Positions 5,674-12,853 of a stretch of DNA of 20,736 nucleotides are shown one piece after another. Position 1 is the first letter of the stretch. Each line of letters starts with the position of its first letter. Below the pieces are notes generated by a model. It ran no database searches and was not told the DNA's origin. It was given only the letters and a program-made list of their open reading frames with translations. The position numbers were made by a program, and so were the translations under genes. Source of the DNA: a virus; the IMG/VR virus record IMGVR_UViG_3300013132_004223, positions 1-20,736 of that record. The stretch is one strand, 5' to 3'.

Positions 5674-7541
5674 TTAACCTTTAACTTCTTCAAAGTCAAC
5701 ATCATTAACCTCTCGGTCTGTTTGTTCATTTGTCTCTCCTGAACCTTGGGAGTATAGGTCAGAAGATATTCCTTGAAACGTTGTGTTAACTTTATCCATT
5801 GAGGTTTTAATTTTCTCAACATCTTTTGATGTGTGAGCGTCCTTCAACTCTTGTAATGAAGAATTAATTTCAGATTTTTGGTCGTCAGTTAATTTATCTT
5901 CAATATCCTTCAAAGATTTTTCAATTTGGAAAATCATTGAGTCCGCTTGGTTAATTGTTTCAGCATCTTCTCTAACTTTCTTGTCAGAATCTGCATTCAT
6001 TTCAGCTTCTTGTTTCATTCTTTCAATTTCTTCTTTTGAAAGTCCTGATGATGCTTCAATACGAATGTTTTGTTGTTTTTCAGTTCCCTTATCAATTGCA
6101 GATACATTAATAATACCGTTAGCGTCAATATCAAAAACAACTTCAATCTGTGGAACTCCTCTCATTGCCGGTGGTAGACCATCCAAGTGGAATCGTCCAA
6201 TTGTACGGTTGTCTTTAGCCATTGCTCTTTCACCTTGTAACACGTGAATTTCAACTGATGGTTGGTTGTCAACTGCCGTTGAGAACACCTGTGATTTCTT
6301 TGTTGGGATTGTTGTATTCGCCTCAATCAACTTGGTGAATACTCCTCCCATTGTTTCAATACCAAGTGATAGTGGTGTAACATCTAACAACAATACATCC
6401 TTAACATCACCTGCCAATACCCCTCCTTGAATTGCCGCTCCCAAAGCAACTACCTCGTCAGGGTTAACCCCTTTTGATGGTTCTTTACCAAAGAACTTTT
6501 TAACTGCTTCCTGAATTGCCGGAATACGAGTTGAACCTCCTACCAAAATGATTTCATCAATCTCACCGACAGTAAGGTTTGCATTTGCCATAGCCTTCTT
6601 ACAAGGCTCAATAGTTCTTGAACTAAACTATCAACAAGTTGTTCAAACTTTGCTTTAGATAATGTTCTTACCAAGTGTTTTGGAACACCATCAACTGGCA
6701 TAATGTATGGTAAATTAATCTCTGTTGAAGATGTTGATGACAACTCAATCTTTGCCTTTTCAGCACCTTCACGAAGACGTTGTAGTGCCATTGGGTCTTT
6801 TGATAAATCCAATCCATTCTCGTCTTGGAATTCTTTTACCAACCAGTCAATGATTGCATTGTCAAAGTCATCACCACCCAAGTGAGTGTCACCATCGGTT
6901 GACAATACTTCAAACACTCCATCACCTAATTCCAAAATTGATACGTCGTGAGTTCCACCACCACAGTCAAATACAACAACTTTCATATCTGAACCTTTCT
7001 TATCCAATCCGTAAGCCAATGCCGCAGCGGTTGGTTCATTGATAATACGTTTAACTGTAAGTCCTGCAATTTCACCTGCCTCTTTTGTTGCCTGACGTTG
7101 AGCGTCATTGAAGTATGCCGGTACGGTAATAACAGCTTCAGTAACTTCACTTCCCAAATAATCTTCAGCAGTTTGTTTCATCTTCTGTAAGACCATTGCA
7201 GAAATCTCTTGTGGTGAAAACTTACGGTCATCAATCTGAACACGAGGGGTATCACCAGTACCCTTAACTACCTTATAAGGAACACGTTTAATTTCACCTT
7301 TACTTTCGGTGTAACTAGTCCCCATAAATCTTTTAATTGAGTGGATAGTTTTCTCAGGATTAGTAACCGCCTGACGTTTTGCAGGGTCTCCAATCTTTCT
7401 TTCACCATCACTACCAAACCCAACAATTGAGGGTGTAGTTCTTTTACCTTCACTGTTAGTGATTACAACTGGCTCTGAGCCTTCCATTACGGAAACACAC
7501 GAATTAGTGGTTCCCAAATCAATTCCAATTATTTTTCCCAT
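5674..7541 (-). CDS. dnaK: DnaK (Hsp70 chaperone), interrupted by a single-base frameshift
   Basis: Together the two frames give about 622 residues, the usual DnaK length. The ATPase domain starts [20 protein letters not shown] and includes [25 protein letters not shown] and [13 protein letters not shown]. The interdomain linker [13 protein letters not shown], the substrate-binding domain ([26 protein letters not shown]) and a DnaK-like acidic tail ending DFEEVKG are all present. The phosphate-2 loop reads DCGGGTHD instead of the usual DLGGGTFD. Near 6617-6620 the frame breaks: the first half ends [11 protein letters not shown], then runs out of frame to a stop at 6540, while the homologous [15 protein letters not shown] continues in the -1 frame. 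One missing A (CAAGA for CAAAGA) explains this. There is no slippery heptamer, so an assembly error or recent mutation is more likely than programmed frameshifting. DnaK needs DnaJ and GrpE, not seen here. Confidence 0.93.
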
Positions 7542-7547
7542 ATGTTT

Positions 7548-7943
7548 TTATTTTGTTTTTAGTTTATTAATTTCATCACGAATAACAATACACTTTTCAA
7601 AGTCCTGTTTATCAATTGACTGTTGAAGTTGTATTTCTAAATTTTTCAATTTTAATTTATTCATTTCCAACTTTTTCAACTCATCCCTGATTTCAATTGC
7701 CCTTTCAAAATTTTCAGATTCAATTACTTCTTGTAATTCCATCTGTAATTTTTTTTCATAGTTTTCATCACTTTCATTTTCTTTAACATACATAAAATTC
7801 AATTTGATGTTGTCATTTCCTACTGTTTTACTGAAAACCTTATCCATAAACAATTTTTCTAATTTTTCAAGATTTTCAATGTTATCCGGATTTTCAAAAA
7901 TCCTTCTTAAAATTTCATCTATTCTTCTAAACGAATCGGACAT
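7548..7943 (-). CDS. UVR-motif protein co-transcribed with dnaK
   Basis: A 131-residue protein with two UVR (UvrB/UvrC-type) helical hairpin motifs at about residues 66-93 and 104-129. Each has the pattern of paired helices with a central (F)E(R/K)(A/C)I.IRDE: ENFERAIEIRDEL and QDFEKCIVIRDEI. UVR motifs mediate protein-protein contacts in UvrB-UvrC and in Clp regulators such as McsA and ClpC. The N-terminal 50 residues are helical and unrecognised, without the zinc fingers of McsA. It ends six bases before dnaK on the same strand, so they form an operon. With ClpP also encoded nearby, an adaptor role in folding or proteolysis is plausible, but this is inference. Confidence 0.78.
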   Translation of the reverse strand: MSDSFRRIDEILRRIFENPDNIENLEKLEKLFMDKVFSKTVGNDNIKLNFMYVKENESDENYEKKLQMELQEVIESENFERAIEIRDELKKLEMNKLKLKNLEIQLQQSIDKQDFEKCIVIRDEINKLKTK

Positions 7944-7979
7944 AATAATATAATTTAATAGTTTATTTTTTTATTAACA

Positions 7980-7999
7980 ATGCCAAAAATATGCCAAAA
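7980..7999. repeat. Tandem ATGCCAAAA repeat, operator-like
   Basis: ATGCCAAAA occurs at 7980-7988 and again at 7991-7999, a period of 11 bases or about one helical turn. It lies in the 56-base gap upstream of the UVR-dnaK genes, where no consensus promoter is visible. Confidence 0.35.
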
Positions 8000-8464
8000 T
8001 TATTTGTCTGACAAATTGTCAGAGTTTTCTGACATTCTTTCTTTTTGGTCTAATAACCCTTTTCCAAATTTGTCAAATCTTTCCCAATATCTAGTTTTTA
8101 TATGGGAATGGAATGGTCTGGGTTTTCCATCGTCATCAATTCTGACGAATACCATTTTGGTGTGTGTTACAGTTTCTTGAGCACCTGTATAAACATTATG
8201 TTTTCTGACATCAATTGATATAGTTACGGATGTATTTCCGAACTCAACAACACCTCCGTAAATTTTTAAAATGTTTCCAATTTTAACAGATTTTTTAAAA
8301 ACAAGTTCATCAATCTTTAAGGTTACCACTCTTTGTGTATCACAAATCTGTGACACATATGATGCTGCAGCATCGTCAATTAAACCTAATATTGTTCCTC
8401 CGAACATATTGTCGTGGATTCCTATATCCCCTTTTTTACAAATGTATGTCGTTATTAATTCCAT
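8000..8464 (-). CDS. Hotdog-fold acyl-CoA thioesterase (YciA/ACOT-like)
   Basis: A 154-residue hotdog-fold thioesterase. The family signature HDNMFGGTILGLIDDAAASY (residues 17-36) holds the catalytic Asn-Gly region and the Asp on the long central helix. It is followed by RVVTLKIDELVFKKSVKIGN and VTHTKMVFVRIDDDGKPRPF, as in YciA. Such enzymes hydrolyse acyl-CoA to free fatty acid and CoA in the cytoplasm. The last 35 residues are a charged extension ending SENSDNLSDK, encoded over a 17-base palindrome at 8007-8023. The start is the ATG at 8464, overlapping the upstream stop as TAATG; an upstream in-frame TTG at 8476 is rejected. Lipid remodelling during infection is a possible role. Confidence 0.86.
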   Translation of the reverse strand: MELITTYICKKGDIGIHDNMFGGTILGLIDDAAASYVSQICDTQRVVTLKIDELVFKKSVKIGNILKIYGGVVEFGNTSVTISIDVRKHNVYTGAQETVTHTKMVFVRIDDDGKPRPFHSHIKTRYWERFDKFGKGLLDQKERMSENSDNLSDK

Positions 8465-8760
8465 TATATATCCCAAAAAATTTCAGTTTTTGTTTTCTTA
8501 GCCTTAATTGAGTACTTATATTCTTTTGTTTTTGATATTGAAATCCAAAATCTTCCCCATATTAAATTCATACCAAACCTGTATAAAATTTCATAGAATT
8601 TACCATCGTCATTTTTACTAACCCAATTGTGTATTATCTTACGTGATGTAAATAGACCTAAATACCTATTACCGTAGTTTGATATTTCAGTGTCCCAAAC
8701 ACAATCAAAATTTAAAGAAACATTAGTTTTTTTACCAAACTTGAAGCCAAACATTTTCAT
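8464..8760 (-). CDS. Unknown basic aromatic-rich protein coupled to the thioesterase
   Basis: A 98-residue protein rich in Trp, Phe, Tyr and Lys that I do not recognise. It has no clear membrane span or catalytic motif. Its stop codon overlaps the thioesterase ATG (TAATG), so translation is coupled. An 11-bp perfect inverted repeat (8747-8787) encloses its start codon, with the ATG in the loop and the second codon ATG (MKM) in the stem, so translation may be restrained by the hairpin. Confidence 0.65.
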   Translation of the reverse strand: MKMFGFKFGKKTNVSLNFDCVWDTEISNYGNRYLGLFTSRKIIHNWVSKNDDGKFYEILYRFGMNLIWGRFWISISKTKEYKYSIKAKKTKTEIFWDI

Positions 8761-8787
8761 AATTTAAAAAATAATAAAAATGTTTGG
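8747..8787 (-). promoter_or_regulatory. Inverted repeat enclosing a start codon
   Basis: CCAAACATTTT (8747-8757) and AAAATGTTTGG (8777-8787) are exact inverted copies 19 bases apart. In the minus-strand transcript they form an 11-bp hairpin with the ATG at 8760 in the loop. It may control translation of that gene, or trim transcription from the glutamine synthetase operon upstream; it has no proper U-run. Confidence 0.45.
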
Positions 8788-8802
8788 TTTTGTAAAATGA
8801 GA

Positions 8803-9066
8803 TTATGTATTTTTTTCTAAAGTTTCTATGTGATGTTGGAGGTACCAAAGAGCCTTCTTCAAATCTTCCAATTCTTTTTCTTTATGTTTCTTTCCGGCTC
8901 TGGAAATATACTTTACAGTATTTCCCAAACAAAATCCTAAATCCCAAGCGTCAATCACTTTAATTGCCTCATAAAGATTACCTTCCCCACCATAGTGTGT
9001 TGGGTGATTAACCATTTCTTTTTTCTCTTTAATATTAGATAAATGTTGTAATAATTCTTGTTCCAT
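8803..9066 (-). CDS. DUF3310 family phage protein
   Basis: An 87-residue protein that is clearly DUF3310. The signature runs VNHPTHYGGEGNLYEAIKV, then AWDLGFCLGNTVKYISRAGK and EDLKKALWYLQHHIE, covering most of the protein after residue 18. The family is common in phage genomes, often annotated as SaV-like or as a nucleotide kinase by association; its biochemical role is not settled. Its ATG overlaps the glutamine synthetase stop as TAATG, so the two proteins are made together. Its presence supports the phage assignment. Confidence 0.9.
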   Translation of the reverse strand: MEQELLQHLSNIKEKKEMVNHPTHYGGEGNLYEAIKVIDAWDLGFCLGNTVKYISRAGKKHKEKELEDLKKALWYLQHHIETLEKNT

Positions 9067-10271
9067 TATTTTGCGTTTATATCAAATTTAATTTCTTCTG
9101 TTTCTACATTATTTCCATCACCTTTAGTCCAATTGATTTTATCATAACCATCATCTTCGGATTTATATTCATTTAATAATTCATCAGGTGTTAACATTTT
9201 AAATTTTTCAGTCGTGCCATATACATCAACATTAATTGACATTTTTGTTTTTATTTCGTCAATCTGCTCAGCCGCTTTCAAACTTTCCACAATAACTTGT
9301 AATACTTTATATGGATTAGCATTTGATGCCGGTCTTCTATCTTCCAAATATCCCTTCCACTCTTCAGCTGTTGATTTTGGGATTCTTATTGATGCCCCTC
9401 TATCACTTACCCCCCAACTGAACTTATCAATACTTTGTGTTTCAAATTTACCAGTCAACCTCAAATGATTATCGGACCCGTAATTATCAATATGTCTCTT
9501 AACTGATGACTCAAACGAATTGAAGATACTATTGAAGTACTGCTCACCTCCAATTTCTCTCATTCGTTTATTTGAAAAGTTTGTATGAAGTCCTGAACCG
9601 TTCCACTCACCAAAAATTAATGGTTTTGGATGAAATTCAATTGACATACCTTCTTTTTCAGCAATTTTATGAAGAATATACCGGGTAATCCATAAATCAT
9701 CCGAAGCCTGTAACGCATCTTTAGCAAAGATTTGATATTCCCACTGACCAATTGCAACCTCAGCGTTTGTTCCTTCAACATTTATTCCTAATGATAAACA
9801 ATATTCCAAATGTTTTTCAGAAATATCTCTTCCATGGACTTGACCACCAACACCACAATAATATCTACCCTGAGATTCAATCTCACCTTTTTCCATTCCA
9901 AGAATTGAACCTTTGTGTTTTGAACGAATAAAATATTCTTGTTCAAACCCAACCCATATTTCAGTTCCGGTTTTTTCTAATTTAACTCTGTCATTTGAGG
10001 GGTGTGGGTTACCATCTTTATCCAAAACATCACAGAAAACATAAATCGTTGGGATTGTTTCTTTTATAATTGAATGTTGGTAGAATCTAACTGGTCTCAA
10101 AAAACAATCGGATGAAAACCCTTCAGCTTGGTTAGTTGAACTCCCGTCAAATCCCCATTGTGGAAAGTTGAAATTTTCGCCTTCCTGGAGATTAACCACT
10201 TTAATTTTACTACGAAGATTTGGTTCAGGAGTATAACCATCTAACCAAACATATTCTAATTTAAAAATCAT
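9066..10271 (-). CDS. glnII: Class II (eukaryote-like) glutamine synthetase with a C-terminal extension
   Basis: A 401-residue glutamine synthetase of the GSII type, which makes glutamine from glutamate, ammonia and ATP. Visible GSII signatures are LEYVWLDGYT (beta-grasp domain), FDGSSTNQAEG (residues 41-51), the metal-binding GFEQEYF (108-114), EGTNAEVAIGQWEYQ (166-180), WNGSGLHTNFS (223-233), and DRGASIRIP with LEDRRPASNANPY (309-321). RLTGKFETQ at 271-279 has Phe where GSII proteins usually have His, a substitution beside the substrate pocket. About 65 residues after position 336 exceed the usual 330-350 residue length and end in an acidic, Asn-rich tail. The start overlaps the previous gene (ATGA), and the end overlaps DUF3310. 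Flavobacteria have GSII genes, so capture from a host is likely. Glutamine is the nitrogen donor for nucleotide synthesis, which phage replication demands. Confidence 0.93.
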   Translation of the reverse strand: MIFKLEYVWLDGYTPEPNLRSKIKVVNLQEGENFNFPQWGFDGSSTNQAEGFSSDCFLRPVRFYQHSIIKETIPTIYVFCDVLDKDGNPHPSNDRVKLEKTGTEIWVGFEQEYFIRSKHKGSILGMEKGEIESQGRYYCGVGGQVHGRDISEKHLEYCLSLGINVEGTNAEVAIGQWEYQIFAKDALQASDDLWITRYILHKIAEKEGMSIEFHPKPLIFGEWNGSGLHTNFSNKRMREIGGEQYFNSIFNSFESSVKRHIDNYGSDNHLRLTGKFETQSIDKFSWGVSDRGASIRIPKSTAEEWKGYLEDRRPASNANPYKVLQVIVESLKAAEQIDEIKTKMSINVDVYGTTEKFKMLTPDELLNEYKSEDDGYDKINWTKGDGNNVETEEIKFDINAK

Positions 10272-10468
10272 ACTAATAATGTGTTATATATTTTATTTCT
10301 TGTTTCCTCGTCTGAAATAAAAAATTCCGCTCCAACTTGGGCGGAATATTTATCTAAATACGTATAAGAGTCACAATTAACCATCATACGTTTAAACTCG
10401 TTAAAATTATGTGTCTTTGCAAAATCTTTAATTTTTTCTTCCGAAAGAAATCTTTTGTTAAATCCCAT
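10268..10468 (-). CDS. Small unknown protein leading the glutamine synthetase operon
   Basis: A 66-residue protein starting MGFNKRFLSEEKIKDFA, unrecognised, with a helical N-terminal half. The correct start is the ATG at 10468. A TTG two codons upstream lies inside the promoter box and is rejected. It overlaps the glutamine synthetase start by four bases (ATGA), implying coupled translation and perhaps a regulatory link to that enzyme. Confidence 0.72.
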   Translation of the reverse strand: MGFNKRFLSEEKIKDFAKTHNFNEFKRMMVNCDSYTYLDKYSAQVGAEFFISDEETRNKIYNTLLV

Positions 10469-10471
10469 AAA

Positions 10472-10502
10472 CAAATATAATATGAAAAAAATTAAATTTC
10501 AA
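10472..10502 (-). promoter_or_regulatory. Bacteroidota-type promoter of the glutamine synthetase operon
   Basis: TTG (10502-10500), 20 bases, TATATTTG (10479-10472) on the minus strand, then TTT and the ATG at 10468. The box-to-ATG junction (TATATTTGTTTATG) is identical to that of the methyltransferase gene, implying a leaderless mRNA. Confidence 0.75.
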
Positions 10503-11241
10503 TTTTTTTCAAACTATCAATACTATATTTTTGAAAAATATATGATAGGAGTTTTCTTTTGAACAATGGAAGTAATGTTTCATCAATTGGATAATCTTCG
10601 GAGCAAATCAATTCAAATACAGGTAACTTTTTTGCTTCAGACATTTTTTTGTCTGAAAAATTTTGAATTATTTTTGGTAGGGTTAGTTCACCTTTTTTAC
10701 CTTCATAAATAAATTTTGTGTTTGTAACGTGTTCAGGATTTGTTGTATCAATGTTATATTCCCAAATCATTATTTGGTTTTTTTTATTAACATAATACAT
10801 AAATCCATCGGTACTATTTGAATTACTTTTATTTTTCTTTATTGATATTGAAATTGTTTCATAAAACATTGACCAGTATGACTTGAATATTTGAAAATAC
10901 TCAAAAAATTTAACTGATGAAAATTTTAATATTTCTTTCATCTCCTCTGTTTCTTCTTCAGTTAGGCTTGGAACAGGTTTAACTAATAATTCTTTAAGTA
11001 ATAACTCGTCGTCGTGACACTTAAAAATTTTATTAGTGTATAATATGGTACTTTCCTTTATTAAGGTATGTAGATTTGCCATATGTAATGACAATTCAAT
11101 AAAATGAGGATATATTTTATTTTCAATAACTAGATTGTCCATTTTTTGAAAATACGACATTAATAGATACTTTTTATGTTCAGCATCTATTGGTTGATTA
11201 AACATCCAATCTGTTGGTAGTATAAAACTTATATTCTCCAT
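10492..11241 (-). CDS. Unknown protein following the acidic packaged-type protein
   Basis: A 249-residue soluble protein starting MENISFILPTDWMFNQPID, unrecognised. It is mixed alpha/beta with several aromatic helices (FEYFQIFKSYWSMFYETIS) and no membrane anchor. The ATG at 11241 comes four bases after the upstream stop. A longer frame to 11379 would overlap the upstream gene by more than 130 bases and is rejected. It shares a transcript with the acidic protein at 11246-12541, so it is a candidate late or virion protein by context only. Confidence 0.75.
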   Translation of the reverse strand: MENISFILPTDWMFNQPIDAEHKKYLLMSYFQKMDNLVIENKIYPHFIELSLHMANLHTLIKESTILYTNKIFKCHDDELLLKELLVKPVPSLTEEETEEMKEILKFSSVKFFEYFQIFKSYWSMFYETISISIKKNKSNSNSTDGFMYYVNKKNQIMIWEYNIDTTNPEHVTNTKFIYEGKKGELTLPKIIQNFSDKKMSEAKKLPVFELICSEDYPIDETLLPLFKRKLLSYIFQKYSIDSLKKIEI

Positions 11242-11245
11242 ATTA

Positions 11246-12541
11246 TTAATCTGTTCGGAAAATATAATAAGTTTCTCCTTGAAATTCAACCTCATATTCA
11301 TTTCCGTCGTAAGATGATATTGTGTGGCCAAATCCATCATCATCAACCATACCTTGTGCCATTTGCCTCGTATCAACAAATCGGTTAAAATTTTCCCCCA
11401 CTTCTCTCAAGTATCCAACCATATCCCTAGCCTTGTCATCTAAAAGTTCTTCAACCTTATCATCAATTAAATCTTCGGAAACTGTCTTTTCACTATCTTT
11501 TAACTCATCAAGTTCTTCGTTCAATTCATCATATTCTTCTTCAGTTAAATTTTCAGAATCTTCTAACCTTGCCTCAATTTCATCTATTCTCTCTTGCACT
11601 TCTTTACTATATTCAAAATCATCTTCATCAAAAAAACTTTCAAGACTTTCTCTAACATACTCCTCATCACTATACCTAAAGTAATCTTTGAACTCTTCCT
11701 CATCAATATAATTTTCAATAAAGTGTTCATTCATTTCGTCAATGCCAACATCATCAATGTATTGTTCTGCCATTTGTACCGCAGTGTTATTGGTGTCATC
11801 ATAATCCCCAACTACATACCTCTCACTACTCTCAGCACCGTCGTATAATATTGAAAACTGATGTAATCTATAATATGTGCCAACATAATTTAGATTATAA
11901 ACATCAATTTTTTTTTCAATCTCTTCAATTTCTTCCGTTAAATTTTCAACTTCAGAAACCAATTCATCATTTTCATTATATCCCTCAATACTTTCAATTT
12001 CCTCAATTCTATTTCTATATTGTTCTAATTTTTCATCGTCACCGGTCTCTTTTGCAACATAATCATCGTGATTAGTCAAATGTACAAATAATGCGTTCGC
12101 ACAAAGTCCAATCACATCCAATTCAGAATTTTCATCCCACTCCCCATCTTCTCTCTTTGATTGTTGTTCTGCAACCTTTGCTAAAAATTCTTTTCTTTCC
12201 CTAATTTTTCTTAATGGCGTATCATAATCATTTATCCACCTATTACTTCTAATTTCAACCCCGTCTAATGTTGAAATTTGACTTCCTGATATATCCAATC
12301 CTTTTGTAATAATAATATTACCTAAAGTTTTAACAGGTAACCCAGAAACATCAAGGTCTGTTGTTATTATTATTTTTTTGTTTTTAAATCTTGGAATTCT
12401 ATGTACCATATTTCCGTGATATGTTACCATTCTTAAATAATTGAGATATTCATCGCCAGTTATTTCAACATATTCATCATTATCTTCTTCGTTTAATAAA
12501 ATTAAACTTTGATTTTTAGTTATAATAATTGTTTTGTTCAT
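11246..12541 (-). CDS. Large acidic protein with a capsid-targeting-like N-terminus and a repeat segment
   Basis: A 431-residue, strongly acidic protein. The N-terminus MNKTIIITKNQSLILLNE ends in L-N-E at residues 16-18, like the proposed cleavage signals of three other proteins here. Residues about 55-95 contain short repeats (TTDLDVSGLPVKTLGN, TKGLDISGSQISTLDG) that look like a small leucine-rich-repeat or beta-solenoid segment. Two Glu-rich coiled-coil stretches follow, around residues 170-205 and 310-345 (LTEEEYDELNEELDEL). I use the ATG at 12541; an upstream TTG at 12559 is rejected. A TATCTTTG box at 12564 and a GTATTTAT box 5 bases upstream both lie in the leader. Function is unknown; a packaged or structural protein is my inference. 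Confidence 0.76.
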   Translation of the reverse strand: MNKTIIITKNQSLILLNEEDNDEYVEITGDEYLNYLRMVTYHGNMVHRIPRFKNKKIIITTDLDVSGLPVKTLGNIIITKGLDISGSQISTLDGVEIRSNRWINDYDTPLRKIRERKEFLAKVAEQQSKREDGEWDENSELDVIGLCANALFVHLTNHDDYVAKETGDDEKLEQYRNRIEEIESIEGYNENDELVSEVENLTEEIEEIEKKIDVYNLNYVGTYYRLHQFSILYDGAESSERYVVGDYDDTNNTAVQMAEQYIDDVGIDEMNEHFIENYIDEEEFKDYFRYSDEEYVRESLESFFDEDDFEYSKEVQERIDEIEARLEDSENLTEEEYDELNEELDELKDSEKTVSEDLIDDKVEELLDDKARDMVGYLREVGENFNRFVDTRQMAQGMVDDDGFGHTISSYDGNEYEVEFQGETYYIFRTD

Positions 12542-12546
12542 ATTTG

Positions 12547-12571
12547 ATAAATACTTCAAAACACAAAGATA
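12547..12571 (-). promoter_or_regulatory. Overlapping TATCTTTG and GTATTTAT boxes
   Basis: On the minus strand TATCTTTG (12571-12564) lies 22 bases before the ATG at 12541, without a good TTTG partner, and GTATTTAT (12554-12547) lies 5 bases before it. The gene may be read from both an early host-type and a late start. Confidence 0.4.
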
Positions 12572-12601
12572 TTAATATTTACAAAAAAGAAAAAAAAATA
12601 G

Positions 12602-12609
12602 ATATTTAT
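12602..12609 (+). promoter_or_regulatory. ATATTTAT box upstream of the MGCGC gene
   Basis: ATATTTAT on the plus strand in the 96-base divergent region, 28 bases before the ATG at 12638. It is farther from the ATG than the best examples, so support is weak. Confidence 0.28.
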
Positions 12610-12637
12610 ACATATAAACTTAAAAAAATAAAATACT

Positions 12638-12793
12638 ATGGGATGCGGTTGTAAAAACAAACAAGTACCTGCGGCAGAAGCTCCACAAACAGCACCTGTC
12701 CAACAACAAAACACTAACCCTAATTCAGCCAACGCAGTTCAGGAAGCAATCAAAAGCACTTTGAACAAATATTACAATGTTTCAAAAAAGTAA
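12638..12793 (+). CDS. Small protein with an MGCGCKNK N-terminus
   Basis: A 51-residue protein, too short for most gene callers. It starts MGCGCKNKQVP, has a Pro/Gln/Ala/Asn-rich middle (PQTAPVQQQNTNPNSANA) and ends in a helix (VQEAIKSTLNKYYNVSKK). Two cysteines followed by a basic cluster could bind metal or be lipid-modified; there is no signal peptide for a classical lipoprotein. A hairpin and T-run (12818-12841) 24 bases after the stop form a convincing terminator, which supports an independent transcript. Codon use and the intact frame also support it. Function is unknown. Confidence 0.75.
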   Translation: MGCGCKNKQVPAAEAPQTAPVQQQNTNPNSANAVQEAIKSTLNKYYNVSKK

Positions 12794-12817
12794 TTGATGT
12801 TGGGGTAATAGGATTTG

Positions 12818-12841
12818 AGGGGGATTTTTTCCCCTTTTTTT
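12818..12841 (+). terminator. Rho-independent terminator after the MGCGC gene
   Basis: AGGGGG and CCCCTT pair (one G-T wobble) around a T-rich loop, followed by seven T. The T-run merges into the ATATTTAT box of the next gene, so the terminator and the next promoter are fused. Confidence 0.75.
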
Positions 12842-12849
12842 ATATTTAT
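12842..12849 (+). promoter_or_regulatory. Candidate late promoter box ATATTTAT
   Basis: ATATTTAT on the plus strand, 4 bases before the ATG at 12854 and directly after the terminator T-run. It must act after the terminator, which fits a promoter making a leaderless message. Confidence 0.48.
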
Positions 12850-12853
12850 AATT

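Noticed and set aside
6540-6640. Programmed -1 frameshift in dnaK
   Set aside because: No X-XXY-YYZ slippery heptamer is present at the shift (GTT CAA GAA CTA), and DnaK has no known frameshift. A missing base is simpler.
5981-7042. Several plus-strand and alternative frames over dnaK
   Set aside because: They overlap a strongly conserved gene on the other strand and have no start signals or recognisable content.
8007-8023. Palindrome TCTGACAAATTGTCAGA as an operator or terminator
   Set aside because: It lies in the last codons of the thioesterase and has no U-run. It may simply reflect the repeated SDNLSD residues.
11242-11379. Longer N-terminus for the 10492-11241 gene
   Set aside because: It would overlap the acidic gene upstream by more than 130 bases, and an ATG four bases after that gene's stop is available.
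11322-11684. Long plus-strand Ser-rich frame opposite the acidic protein
   Set aside because: It is the antisense of Glu/Asp codons (TTC, TCA), giving low-complexity Ser/Phe. The minus-strand gene has domains, start and promoter.
12815-12853. Longer N-terminus for the plus-strand acidic protein (TTG at 12815)
   Set aside because: It would translate the terminator hairpin and the promoter box. The ATG at 12854 has the expected leader.
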